Positions 51,079 through 60,431 are shown, counted from the first letter of the stretch. The stretch is DNA of 64,000 nt from CAWCDJ01 sp963796485 (GCA_963796485.1 CAWCLV010000001.1:558001-622000); one strand, 5' to 3'. Translations and numbers: made by a program. Notes: generated from the letters alone by a model not told the origin.

Positions 51079-52380
51079 AAGAGCAGGATAACAACTCGAC
51101 GCGTCATCCGCGTGATTTGCGGAGTTACGGCGGCGGCCCTGGTGGTGGCGGCGCGGGCGGCACAAGGCACCGGCAGCCGCGTGGAATCCTACACGCTGCC
51201 GCCCGAGCAGTTGCAGAGGGCGATCGAATACGCCCGCGCGCGGCACATCCTTTATTTCGCCGGTACCGCCTGGGGATTTGCCGTCCTCGGGATCGTGCTG
51301 GCGCTTCATCTCGCCCCGCGTTTCCGTAACTGGGCGGAACGGGCCACCGGAAAGCGCATTCTCCAGGCCTATCTGTTCGCTCCCCTGCTGCTTCTGACCA
51401 TCGACCTGCTGCAACTGCCTGTGGCCATGTACGGGCACCGCCTGGCCGTGACCTACGACCAGTCCATCCAGCCCTGGGGCTCGTGGTTCTGGGACTGGAC
51501 GAAGGGCGAACTCCTGCAGTTCGCCGTGGCGGGCGTGGTGCTATGGATCCTCTACGGCGTCATCCGGCGGAGCAAGCGCCGCTGGTGGTTTTGGTTCTGG
51601 CTGGCGGCGCTCCCCATGCTGATTTTCCTCATGTTCATCGAGCCGCTGGTGATCGAGCCGATGTTTTACCGGTTCGAGCCGCTCGCCGGGAAACAGCCTG
51701 CGCTCGTCACTGAGATCGAGAAGGTGGTGGCGCGCGGGGGACTCGTGATTCCCCGGGATCGCATGTTCGAGATGAACGCCAGTTCCAAGCTGAAGGCGGT
51801 GAACGCGTACGTCACCGGGATCGGGTCGTCGAAGCGGGTGGTGGTGTGGGATACGACCATCCGGAAAATGACCACTCCTGAAATCCTCTTCGTGTTCGGC
51901 CATGAGATGGGTCACTATGTCCTGGGGCACATCTGGATCGGGATCGGGCTGGCCGCGGGCGGCATTCTGATTTCGTTGTTCCTCGCGTATCACGGAATGA
52001 ACCGGGCGATTGCCCGCTGGGGAGGGGCTTGGGGGATCCGCGGACTGGAGGATTGGGCGTCGCTGCCGGTTCTGCTGCTGGCGATCTCGGCGCTCGGATT
52101 CTTCGGACAGCCGGTGGGGAACTATTTCAGCCGCGTGATGGAGCACGACGCGGACATTTACGGGCTCGAGGTGATCCACGGAATCGTGCCGGATTCCTCG
52201 CAGGCTGCCGCGCGCGGGTTCCAGAGACTCGGCGAGATCAGCCTGGACGATCCCAACCCCAGCCCGTTCATCGAGTTCTGGCTATACGATCACCCCTCGA
52301 TCCGCGACCGCGTGCGCTTCGCCGCCGAGTATGATCCGTGGGCCGGCGGCGGGCATCCGAAGTACGTGCCAGGAAGCTAA
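51067..52380 (+). CDS. M48-family (Ste24/HtpX-like) zinc metalloprotease
   Basis: A 437-residue integral membrane protease. The zinc motif is HEMGH (about 279-283), with the third ligand in EHDADIYGLE (about 359). About seven helices surround the domain in the Ste24p order, with the long first periplasmic segment (ESYTLPPEQLQRAIEYARAR). Ste24-type proteases process CAAX-like or misfolded membrane proteins. The ATG at 51067 is tentative; it overlaps the divergent Yip1-TPR start. The gene ends before the family-2 hairpin at 52390. Confidence 0.9.
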   Translation: MFGQKSRITTRRVIRVICGVTAAALVVAARAAQGTGSRVESYTLPPEQLQRAIEYARARHILYFAGTAWGFAVLGIVLALHLAPRFRNWAERATGKRILQAYLFAPLLLLTIDLLQLPVAMYGHRLAVTYDQSIQPWGSWFWDWTKGELLQFAVAGVVLWILYGVIRRSKRRWWFWFWLAALPMLIFLMFIEPLVIEPMFYRFEPLAGKQPALVTEIEKVVARGGLVIPRDRMFEMNASSKLKAVNAYVTGIGSSKRVVVWDTTIRKMTTPEILFVFGHEMGHYVLGHIWIGIGLAAGGILISLFLAYHGMNRAIARWGGAWGIRGLEDWASLPVLLLAISALGFFGQPVGNYFSRVMEHDADIYGLEVIHGIVPDSSQAAARGFQRLGEISLDDPNPSPFIEFWLYDHPSIRDRVRFAAEYDPWAGGGHPKYVPGS

Positions 52381-52389
52381 AGAGCAATA

Positions 52390-52444
52390 TTCACCGCCGC
52401 CGAGAAGACCCTTGAGTGTATTTTCTCGGCGTCTCGGCGGTGAA
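52390..52444. repeat. Dispersed inverted-repeat element, family 2 (copy B), terminator position
   Basis: TTCACCGCCGCCGAGAA (52390-52406) pairs with TTCTCGGC-GTCT-CGGCGGTGAA (about 52423-52444), leaving a small bulge. It lies between convergent genes and shares TGTATT-(TTC)-TCGGCGTCTCGGCGGT with the copy at 19394. It is probably a bidirectional terminator or a mobile REP-like element. Confidence 0.65.
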
Positions 52445-52455
52445 TTTGCCTTGGG

Positions 52456-54000
52456 TCAATTGCGAGTAAGAGCGAACTTCGCCGGCAGTTCGGCGAAAAC
52501 CTGATTCAGCAGATCCAGCAGATCCGGATCGAGGCGCCCGTGCATCAATGTTTCTCGAACCGGGGGAGGCAGGATTCTCCAGGGAACCCGGCCATAGCGC
52601 AGCGAAACCTCGGCCTCCAGATAGCGGATTGCCCTGAGTTGCGTCTCGATCGTTTCGCGCTTCGGCTGGCGGCGGCTCCTGACCGAATCGGCCAGGCCGT
52701 AGATGGACCGGCCGAGCGGAATCAGGTCGGGGCGGCTCAGGCGTTCGATCGGCTCGCTGCTCCCGCGAATCACGGAATTCTCGAGCGCGTTCTCGAGGGT
52801 GGCCCAAGCCATGTCGATGAAGGCCGGCCGCGAGCGCCGGTAGACCTCGTCCGGTCCCGTTTGCGTCCCGGCCCCGTCCAGCGTTCGCGAGAACACCAGA
52901 TGGGCCCAGGTCCGATCGCTATCCGTCTCCCAATGGGAGGTGTGCCATTCGCGGCCGAAGAGCGCGACAGGCTTTTGAAATTCCACTGCGCCGGCCCAGT
53001 TCAGGCGAACCTCGGGCCAGGGCAGTTTCAACCGGGCGTGGTCCGCCGAGTAGTCGATCCGGAGCCTTCCCTTCGGCCGGTAGACGATTACGTGCGGGTC
53101 GCCGCTCTCCAGGTTGTCGGATTCCCACCAGCGTCCGTCCATCGTTACCAGGATGCAGCCGATCCTCACGGTATCGCTTTTCAGGATGCGAAGAGCATCC
53201 GCCGTCGCGATGGGGACGCGCAGTTCCTCGCGTCCGTCCGCCTGGGAATGGAATGCTTTCCGAACGGCTTCGTGGTAGTCGGCCGGAAGCGTCGAGCCGG
53301 CCGCTACGACCGCAACGGCAGCAGGCATCACGGGAGCGGCGGCCGCGGACGTCCGGCCCAGCAGGGCGAGCACGACATCCCGCAAGATTTCGGCGTCGGC
53401 CGGATAAATATCGCGGGGAGAGAACATTCCGGGCTGTAGAAACATCTCGAGGGTGGCCGGGGAAAAACGCTCGCGAAGCAGCAGCCGTTCGAGCACTCCC
53501 GCGGCGGCCAATACGGGGATACCGCCGTCCTGCGGGCCGGCCGCTTCGCTGTCCACCAGCAGATGCGCGACTTCAGCCGGCAGCCACCGATTCAGCAGCC
53601 GGGCGGCATACGGCGGAATCCGTTCCGCCGTAAGATCACGGAATGGCTGAAACCGCGCCGCCGGGGGCGGGGGCGTCTCACCGCCTGGCAGAATTTGGTT
53701 CCGGACGCATGCTTGAATCTCGGCAAGGATGTCCCGGATCGGGCCATCTAGACACTCCTGCCGGATAGCCAACTTGATCTCTTCCCGCAGTTCCCTCCAC
53801 CATCCGCGCGGATGATGGTCCGTGTAAACCGTCTTCAGCCAGTAAGAAGCAAGGACCGGAAGGGTTTCGGGATAGAACCGCTGCCGTAAGCGGGTAAGCA
53901 GGCCATCGAGATCGTTCGGCGTTCTGCGGGCTCTCACGCGATTCCGGACGGAGACGCGCGACCACCCCGCCCCGAGCAAAGGCGTGCGCAGGGACATCAT
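52456..54000 (-). CDS. Large protein of unknown function (514 aa)
   Basis: I do not recognise this protein. It has no signal peptide or clear membrane helix; a hydrophobic Ala/Val stretch (about 235-255, AAAAPVMPAAVAVVAAG) is more likely a linker. The N-terminal region (about 30-130) is helical and rich in Arg/Leu/Trp. The middle (about 270-370) is beta-rich with many Trp (DGRWWESDN, REWHTSHWETD). The C-terminal part is helical (ETIETQLRAIRYLEAEVSL). It stands alone, with its own gap of about 200 bases upstream (54001-54198) where I see nothing definite. Codon use matches the neighbours. Confidence 0.8.
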   Translation of the reverse strand: MMSLRTPLLGAGWSRVSVRNRVRARRTPNDLDGLLTRLRQRFYPETLPVLASYWLKTVYTDHHPRGWWRELREEIKLAIRQECLDGPIRDILAEIQACVRNQILPGGETPPPPAARFQPFRDLTAERIPPYAARLLNRWLPAEVAHLLVDSEAAGPQDGGIPVLAAAGVLERLLLRERFSPATLEMFLQPGMFSPRDIYPADAEILRDVVLALLGRTSAAAAPVMPAAVAVVAAGSTLPADYHEAVRKAFHSQADGREELRVPIATADALRILKSDTVRIGCILVTMDGRWWESDNLESGDPHVIVYRPKGRLRIDYSADHARLKLPWPEVRLNWAGAVEFQKPVALFGREWHTSHWETDSDRTWAHLVFSRTLDGAGTQTGPDEVYRRSRPAFIDMAWATLENALENSVIRGSSEPIERLSRPDLIPLGRSIYGLADSVRSRRQPKRETIETQLRAIRYLEAEVSLRYGRVPWRILPPPVRETLMHGRLDPDLLDLLNQVFAELPAKFALTRN

Positions 54001-54198
54001 GAAGGGCCTCTCTGCTTTCAGAAGCCTGAAAGCACCGTCATTCTAACCGACGCTGGCCCGCGCGGCTGTGTTGCACTTAACGGGTTGCTTTCCCGCGGTT
54101 TGTGGGCTAAACCTTACGGTGGATATGAGAAGCAGCCGGTTCCCCTGTGGGGTGGCTGGACCGCCCGGTGATTTTGGACTTCTGCCAGGGCTGCCGGG

Positions 54199-55836
54199 CT
54201 ACCCGACCAGTTCCGGTTCGCAGGTGCCGCACTTCTTCTTGCCGCGGACGGAAAGGCGGCGGAACTCCTCCTGCTCTTCGAACGGGATCGAAAATTCCTT
54301 CTCGATCCGCTCACGGTAGACCGGGCCGGAGTTGTAGGCGCAGAACGGATAGATCAGGCCGTTGGGCGCGGCGTAGTGAATCACGCAGCGCTTGACCCGC
54401 TCCACGTCGTAGTTGTACGAATCCATGAAGTGCATGCCGGCGAGCATCAGGGTGCGGTAGGTGAACCCCTTGGATTCGCTTTCGCCGCGGCCGTACTTTT
54501 TATCCGTGAGGCCTTGCAGGGTCTGTAGGAACCTGTTGAAATCGAGGCCTTCGGGCGCCTTCTCGGCGTGGAAGAACTTGCGCAGGCTGTTCCACGCCTG
54601 GAGCTTGGTGAAGAACTGGATGCGGCGCGAGCCGGCTTTGCGCGCCAGTTCGTCCATCGCCTGGAGCATGGGGCCGACCTCAACGAACTGGGTGACGGGC
54701 GTGGCCTTGCGGTTCTGGTCCACGAACAGGTAGGTGCCGATCGAGCAGTGCGGGTGGCAGCTCAGGGTGGTGGTTTCCTCGCCGCGCAGCGCGCTGATCA
54801 GCTTGGAGAACGGCGTCACGCAGGAGAGCGGGAACCAGTCCTGATAGGGGTCGGCGATGCCGGTCTGCTGGTGGACGGCGTGTGCGAAATCGGAGAGCGT
54901 GAAGCGCTTGGATTCGAGTTCATGCCGCGCGATGCGCCCCGTGAACGCCACCGGCTGGAAGCTGATGCCGCTGCTGCACTCGATGTATTCGAGCGCGAGC
55001 CGCAGGATGTCGCCGATCTGGTGATCGTTCAGCCCCTTGACGATAGTGGGGACGAAAACGATCTTGAGCCCCGCCTTCTTGACGTTCTCGATGCACTGGA
55101 GCTTCTTTTCCCACAGCGATTCACCGCGGGTGCGCCGGTAGACGTCGTCGCAAACGCCGTCGAACTGCAGGTAGAGGGTGTGCAGCCCGGCCTCTTTGCA
55201 CTGCTGCGCGAATTCCAGGTCGGTGAACTTGATACCGTTGGTGGCGACCTGCGTATGGGAGAATCCCATTTCCTTCGCGAGCCGCAGGGCGTCGAGGAAC
55301 CGGGGATAGATGGTCGGTTCGCCGCCCGAGAACTGCACGATGCGTCCGGCCACGGGCTTCTCGTTCCGCAGGGCCTGAAGCATCTTGCGAACGGTTTCGA
55401 AATCCGGCTCGTAGAGGTAGCCGGCGGCGTTGGCGTTGGCGAAGCAGACGGGGCAAGTCAGGTTGCAGCGGTTGGTGAGGTCCACGTTCGCCAGGCCGGT
55501 ATGGCTGGTGTGGAGGTTGCAGAGTCCGCAATCGTCAGGGCAGCGGGTGGCGTTGGTGACCACCGGGTTTTCGAGCCCACGGTTATCGCCGAACGTCCAT
55601 TCTTCCATTTTCAGGTAAAGCTTGGCGTCGGAATAGACGATATCCCGAAAGTCGCCGTGGTCCGGGCAGTGCTTTTCCATCACGACCTTGCCCGCATCTT
55701 CCCGGAGGGTGGCGTCAATAAGCTGCGAACAATCCGGGCAAAGGGACTGGGTTTTCTTGGGGAGGCCCTTGGAGAGGGGCTTGATCGGCGAGCCCGAATA
55801 CGTAGTTTCCGGTTGTAATACCTGAAATTGCGCCAT
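54199..55836 (-). CDS. Radical SAM protein of the tetraether/membrane-spanning lipid synthase (MJ0619/Tes-like) group
   Basis: A 545-residue radical SAM enzyme. The N-terminal metal site is CPDC (33-36) with CPDH (57-60), rubredoxin-like. An extra CPDDCGLC cluster (C99, C103, C106) precedes the radical SAM cluster CNLTCPVC (C124, C128, C131), and the SAM-binding QFSGGEPTIYP follows. The C-terminal half has more Cys, notably LSCHPHCSIGTYLF, FCAYNSG and KKKCGTC. This order matches MJ0619-type tetraether lipid synthase (Tes) and its bacterial relatives, which join lipid tails through C-C bonds. Solibacter-type Acidobacteriota are known to make iso-diabolic membrane-spanning lipids. Substrate is inferred, not shown. 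Confidence 0.83.
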   Translation of the reverse strand: MAQFQVLQPETTYSGSPIKPLSKGLPKKTQSLCPDCSQLIDATLREDAGKVVMEKHCPDHGDFRDIVYSDAKLYLKMEEWTFGDNRGLENPVVTNATRCPDDCGLCNLHTSHTGLANVDLTNRCNLTCPVCFANANAAGYLYEPDFETVRKMLQALRNEKPVAGRIVQFSGGEPTIYPRFLDALRLAKEMGFSHTQVATNGIKFTDLEFAQQCKEAGLHTLYLQFDGVCDDVYRRTRGESLWEKKLQCIENVKKAGLKIVFVPTIVKGLNDHQIGDILRLALEYIECSSGISFQPVAFTGRIARHELESKRFTLSDFAHAVHQQTGIADPYQDWFPLSCVTPFSKLISALRGEETTTLSCHPHCSIGTYLFVDQNRKATPVTQFVEVGPMLQAMDELARKAGSRRIQFFTKLQAWNSLRKFFHAEKAPEGLDFNRFLQTLQGLTDKKYGRGESESKGFTYRTLMLAGMHFMDSYNYDVERVKRCVIHYAAPNGLIYPFCAYNSGPVYRERIEKEFSIPFEEQEEFRRLSVRGKKKCGTCEPELVG

Positions 55837-55917
55837 GATTGGTCATTTTGAAGCCACTCCCGATCAAAATGATACATTCGGACACTGAACGGCGAAATCG
55901 GGGGGTTCTACGGCGAT

Positions 55918-56733
55918 GTGGCAGGGGCGAACGGAAGCGCGATATTCTGCAAGTTGCACACTCTATTGGATATCAGCCGGGCGGCCGCGGCGTTTGCGGC
56001 GGCTTTTGTGGCGGGAGCCATCAATTCGGTCGCGGGCGGCGGAACGCTGGTTTCGTTCCCGACACTGATCTGGCTGGGATTGAACCCGGTCACGGCCAAT
56101 GCCACCAGCACGGTGGCGATCTGGCCCGGAACGGTGGGCAGTATGTGGGGGTACCGGAAGGAACTGAAGCGCGCGGAGCCGCGCTTCCGGATCCTGGTGC
56201 TGCCCAGTTTGGTGGGCGGCCTCGCGGGCGCGTTCCTGTTGCGGTGGACGCCGAAATCGACCTTCGACCACATGGTGCCGTTTCTCATCCTGTTCGCCAC
56301 CCTGCTGTTCATGGCGCAGGAAACGGTGCAGCGGCTTCTGAAGACCGGGGAACCCGACGCGCACCGGGGCGGCAAATGGCTGGCCGGCGCTCTGATCTTT
56401 CAACTGGCAGTGGGGATTTACGGCGGGTATTTCGGGGCGGGGATCGGGATCCTGATGCTGGCCGCGCTGAGCATCCTGGGGTTGAAGGACATCCACGAGA
56501 TGAACAGCCTGAAGGTGGTGTTCGGGGGCAGCATCAACGGGATCGCGTCCCTCTATTTCGTGTGGGCGGGGATGGTGTACTGGCCCGACGTGCTGGTGAT
56601 GGTGGCGGGCGCGCTGGCGGGCGGCTATGGCGGCGCCGGCCTGGCGCGGCGGTTGGGGCGGAACGCGGTCCGCTGGATCGTGATTGCCATCGGCCTGGGG
56701 ATGGCGATTTCGCTCTTCGTCCGTTTGGCATAG
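55918..56733 (+). CDS. TauE/SafE-family permease
   Basis: A 271-residue inner-membrane protein with about eight helices and the duplicated TauE/SafE motifs: AFVAGAINSVAGGGTLVSFPTL near the start and GIYGGYFGAGIGILML in the second half. The family exports sulfite or sulfoacetate-type anions or imports related ones; the substrate here is unknown. The GTG at 55918 is used; a TTG twelve codons later is an alternative since neither has a good Shine-Dalgarno. The SMP-30 gene follows after 10 bases. Confidence 0.88.
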   Translation: MAGANGSAIFCKLHTLLDISRAAAAFAAAFVAGAINSVAGGGTLVSFPTLIWLGLNPVTANATSTVAIWPGTVGSMWGYRKELKRAEPRFRILVLPSLVGGLAGAFLLRWTPKSTFDHMVPFLILFATLLFMAQETVQRLLKTGEPDAHRGGKWLAGALIFQLAVGIYGGYFGAGIGILMLAALSILGLKDIHEMNSLKVVFGGSINGIASLYFVWAGMVYWPDVLVMVAGALAGGYGGAGLARRLGRNAVRWIVIAIGLGMAISLFVRLA

Positions 56734-56743
56734 AATAAGCGCC

Positions 56744-57769
56744 GTGACCCCTTCACGGCGATCTTTCCTTTCCGCGGCCGCCGCGCTGATCCCGGCCGCC
56801 GCGCAGACGAAACGCGACTGGAACGGGCGGCAGCCCATCCGCTACCCGGACCCGGACGTGGTCGCGCTGGACCCCCGGTTCAACAAGTACAAGCTCAACA
56901 ACGCCGCGATCGAGAGGCTGTACACCGGCGCCCGGTGGGCCGAAGGTCCGGCGTGGAACGGCTCCGGCCGGTACCTCGTCTGGAGCGATATTCCCAATAA
57001 CCGGCAACTGCGCTGGCTGGAAGAGGACGGCCACGTGAGCGTGTACCGGAATCCCTCGGAATACAGCAACGGCAACACGTTCGATTACCAGGGGAGGCAG
57101 CTTTCGTGCCAGCATTCGGCGCGGCGGGTGGTGCGGTACGAGTACGACGGCACCGTGTCCGTGATCGCCGACAAATGGCAGGGGAAGCGGCTGAACTCGC
57201 CGAACGACATCGTGGTCCACCCCGACGGCGCGGTGTGGTTCACCGATCCGACCTATGGAATCCAGGGCAACTACGAAGCGTTTCAGGCGGCGTCCGAACT
57301 GAAGACGGCGGTCTATCGGGTCGATCCAAAATCCGGGAAGATGACGATCGTCGCCGATGATTTCGAGCAGCCGAACGGGCTCTGTTTTTCGCCGGATTAT
57401 AAGAAGCTGTACATCGCGGATACCGGGGACAGCCAGAAGAACATCCGGGTGTTGGAGGTGGCGGAAGGATCGAGCCTGCGCAACGGGCGGCTGTTCTCGA
57501 AGATGGTGACCGATAAAGGGTCGGGCTCCGCGGACGGTATGCGGGTGGATGTGGACGGCAATCTCTGGGTGGGCGCCGGCTGGGTCGGACCGGGCTACGA
57601 CGGTGTACACGTGCTGACCCCCGAGGCGGAGCGCATCGGCATGATCCTCCTGCCGGAGATTTGCGCCAACCTGTGCTTTGGAGGGACGAAGCGGAACCGC
57701 TTGTTCATGGCGTCGAGCCAATCGTTGTACGCGCTTTACGTGGGGACACGCGGGGCGCATATTTCGTAG
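56744..57769 (+). CDS. Exported SMP-30/gluconolactonase-like propeller
   Basis: A 341-residue protein. The GTG start begins a twin-arginine leader (TPSRRSFLSAAAALIPAAAQ). The mature part is an SMP-30/gluconolactonase/LRE-type six-bladed propeller with the family residues in EGPAWN (calcium-binding Glu), RLNSPNDIVVHPDG (Asn) and GSADGMRVDVDGNLW (Asp). It probably hydrolyses a sugar lactone in the periplasm. It is followed by a family-1 palindrome with a T-run (57786) that looks like its terminator. Confidence 0.9.
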   Translation: MTPSRRSFLSAAAALIPAAAQTKRDWNGRQPIRYPDPDVVALDPRFNKYKLNNAAIERLYTGARWAEGPAWNGSGRYLVWSDIPNNRQLRWLEEDGHVSVYRNPSEYSNGNTFDYQGRQLSCQHSARRVVRYEYDGTVSVIADKWQGKRLNSPNDIVVHPDGAVWFTDPTYGIQGNYEAFQAASELKTAVYRVDPKSGKMTIVADDFEQPNGLCFSPDYKKLYIADTGDSQKNIRVLEVAEGSSLRNGRLFSKMVTDKGSGSADGMRVDVDGNLWVGAGWVGPGYDGVHVLTPEAERIGMILLPEICANLCFGGTKRNRLFMASSQSLYALYVGTRGAHIS

Positions 57770-57785
57770 CATTGATGCTACAGTG

Positions 57786-57814
57786 GCGCAGGCCTCCTGG
57801 CCTGTGCGTTTTTG
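57786..57814 (+). terminator. Family-1 palindrome acting as intrinsic terminator
   Basis: GCGCAGGCC-TCCT-GGCCTGTGC followed by GTTTTTGAC forms a 9-base-pair stem (one G-U pair) with a T-run, 16 bases after the SMP-30 stop. The stem and the following TTTTTGACTTT closely match the copy at 16869. Confidence 0.75.
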
Positions 57815-57871
57815 ACTTTGACTTTGAAATGATGCCAACGGTTTTGGGCGGTGACGAGTCTAAGTAACAAT

Positions 57872-60370
57872 ATGGCACGTCTACGCTACGCAATTCGCAG
57901 CCTTGCCAAGGCTCCGCTGCTCAGCCTGGTCGTAGTGCTTTCTCTGGGGTTGGGCATTGGAGCCAACACGGCGATCTTTTCGCTGCTCCAGCAAGTTGTC
58001 CTGAGCAACCTGCCGGTGGAACATCCGGAGCAACTGGTGCTGGTGAAATCGCCCGGCAACCTTAAAAGCGGGCGCAGCAGCGACGACGACTCGGGCGGGA
58101 TGGATTACATCTTCAGCTATCCGGTCTTTCGCGAACTGGAAAAGCACTCGCAGGGGGTCGCGGGGTTTGCGGGGTTCCGCAATTTCGGCGCGAACATGGC
58201 GTTTCGCAACCAGACCATAAGCGAACAGATCGAACTGGTCTCGGGCGGCTACTTCCCGATGCTTGGCGTCAAGCCGCTGATCGGCCGTATGATCACGGCG
58301 GGCGACGACCGCACCGGGGCAGGGAACCCGGTGGCCGTGCTCGGATACGGATACTGGCGGGATAAGCTGGGCGGCCAGACGGACGTCCTCAACCAGCCGC
58401 TGCGGATCAACGGGCAGGTTTTCACCATAATTGGAGTGGCGCCCGCGAATTTCACGAGCACGACGATGGGCACGGAGCCCGCCGCCTATCTTCCGCTGTC
58501 GTTCAAACCGGCGATGACGCCGAACTGGGACGGCACCGACCGATGGGACCATTATTGGATCTATGTGTTTGCCCGATTGAAACCGGGGCAATCGCTCCAG
58601 CAGGCGGCCGCAATGCTTAACAGCACCTACAGCGGACTGGTGGAACAGCAGGCGGCAAAGGAGCATTTTCGGAAGCCGAATAACTTAAAGCGATTCCGCG
58701 AATCCCGCTTGAGCCTGGTGGAGGGCAGCCATGGAAACAGCTTCTTCCGCGACGACGCCAAAACGCCGCTGTTCATCCTGATGGCGGCCACCGCAATGGT
58801 GTTGCTGATCGCGATGGCCAACGCCGCGAACCTGCTGCTGGCGCGCTCGGCGGAGCGGCGCCGGGAACTGGCGATCCGGTCCGCCCTGGGGGCCGGGCGC
58901 GGCGAGTTGATGGGTCAGTTGATCACCGAGGCGCTGCTTCTGGCTGCCGCCGGAGGGCTGGCGGGACTGGCGCTGGGCGCGGCCACCATCCGGGTGTTGA
59001 TTGCGCACATGGCGAAGGGGGAGACGGTCCACTATCTCAGCTCCGGGCTGGATTGGAAAGTGCTGCTGTTCGCGCTGGCGCTCTCCGTGGCCACCGGATT
59101 GTTATTCGGGCTCTATCCGGCGTGGGACGGCGCGCGGGTGTCGCTGGCAACCACTCTCAAGGACGAATCCGGGAAGTCCTCTTCGACTCACGGGAATGCG
59201 CGGATGCGCAGGGCGCTGGTGTGCGCGCAAGTGATGATCTCGGCGGTCCTGTTGATCCCCACCGGGCTGTTCCTTAAGAGCCTGGTCAACCTGCTGCATG
59301 TGGACCTGGGGATGAAAACCGAAAACGTGATCGGGTTCTCGGTCTCGCCGGCGCTGAACGGATACAAGAACGAGCAGTGCCGTGCGCTGTTCGACAGAAT
59401 GGAGAGCGAACTCGCGGCGATCCCCGGAGTGCGCGGAGTGGCCGCGGGGTTAGTGCCGCTGATCGGCGGAAGCAACTGGGGCACCGACGTGAAAATCGAA
59501 GGCGCCTCGTCATCTCTCAAGGGCGACCTCAACGCACGATTCAACGAGATCGGCCCCGGCTACTTCGGCAAGCTGGGAGTGCCGCTGATCGCGGGCAGGG
59601 AGTTCACGACGGCGGACACGCTGGGGGCGCCCGAAGCGGCCATCGTCAACGAGCAGTTCGTGAAGGGATTTCTCGAAGGGCGCAATCCGATCGGGCTCCA
59701 TTTTTCGAACCAGGGCGATAACAAGTACAACCTCGAGATTGTCGGAGTGGTCAAGGACAGCCACTATTCCGACGTCAAGCAGGCGCCGCCCAAGCTCTTC
59801 TACACGCCGTGGCGGCAGGATAAGGAACTCGGCTGGATGTCCTTCTACATACGTTCGGCGCTGCCTTTGGAGCAGACCGCTCCGCAGATCCGAAGGGTCA
59901 TGTCGGGTATCGATCGCGATCTCCCGTTGGAGGCCTTCCGCACTCTGGACGAGACCGTCAGCCGGAACATCCAAAATGACCGGCTGATCGTACAGTTAGC
60001 CGCGGCGTTTGCCATTTTGGCGACTCTGCTCGCGATGCTGGGGCTGTATGGTGTGATGGCGTACAGTGTGACGAGGCGAACGCGGGAGATCGGGATACGC
60101 ATGGCCCTCGGCGCCAAGCCCGCGCGGATCCGCCTGATGGTGATGCGAGAGCTGATGTGGATCCTGGGAATCGGCCTGGCGCTCGGGATTCCGGCGGCCG
60201 TTTTTGTATCCAGACTTACAGAAAGCCAACTTTATGGCGTCAAGGCGCGCGATATTTCCGTATTTGTGCTGGCCACCCTGGTCCTTGCGGTGACCGCCCT
60301 GGCGGCAGGTTTCTGGCCGGCGCGGAGGGCCTCGCGCGTGAATCCGCTGGACGCATTGCGTTACGAATAA
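57872..60370 (+). CDS. ADOP-type ABC transporter permease (second copy)
   Basis: An 832-residue permease of the same architecture as the one at 45708: TM1 (LGLGIGANTAIFSLLQQ), MacB periplasmic core, FtsX domain (ANAANLLLARSAERRRELAIRSALGAGR), second core, and a terminal FtsX domain ending RRASRVNPLDALRYE. It has no adjacent ATPase gene. The two copies differ at many positions in the periplasmic cores, so they are paralogues rather than a recent duplication. The ATG at 57872 is used; a GTG at 57851 is possible. Neither has a clear ribosome binding site. Confidence 0.91.
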   Translation: MARLRYAIRSLAKAPLLSLVVVLSLGLGIGANTAIFSLLQQVVLSNLPVEHPEQLVLVKSPGNLKSGRSSDDDSGGMDYIFSYPVFRELEKHSQGVAGFAGFRNFGANMAFRNQTISEQIELVSGGYFPMLGVKPLIGRMITAGDDRTGAGNPVAVLGYGYWRDKLGGQTDVLNQPLRINGQVFTIIGVAPANFTSTTMGTEPAAYLPLSFKPAMTPNWDGTDRWDHYWIYVFARLKPGQSLQQAAAMLNSTYSGLVEQQAAKEHFRKPNNLKRFRESRLSLVEGSHGNSFFRDDAKTPLFILMAATAMVLLIAMANAANLLLARSAERRRELAIRSALGAGRGELMGQLITEALLLAAAGGLAGLALGAATIRVLIAHMAKGETVHYLSSGLDWKVLLFALALSVATGLLFGLYPAWDGARVSLATTLKDESGKSSSTHGNARMRRALVCAQVMISAVLLIPTGLFLKSLVNLLHVDLGMKTENVIGFSVSPALNGYKNEQCRALFDRMESELAAIPGVRGVAAGLVPLIGGSNWGTDVKIEGASSSLKGDLNARFNEIGPGYFGKLGVPLIAGREFTTADTLGAPEAAIVNEQFVKGFLEGRNPIGLHFSNQGDNKYNLEIVGVVKDSHYSDVKQAPPKLFYTPWRQDKELGWMSFYIRSALPLEQTAPQIRRVMSGIDRDLPLEAFRTLDETVSRNIQNDRLIVQLAAAFAILATLLAMLGLYGVMAYSVTRRTREIGIRMALGAKPARIRLMVMRELMWILGIGLALGIPAAVFVSRLTESQLYGVKARDISVFVLATLVLAVTALAAGFWPARRASRVNPLDALRYE

Positions 60371-60431
60371 GTCATCGGGTTACTCCCCTATCCACTTCAC
60401 CCGCGGTACCCGGATGGGTAAGAATGGAAAC

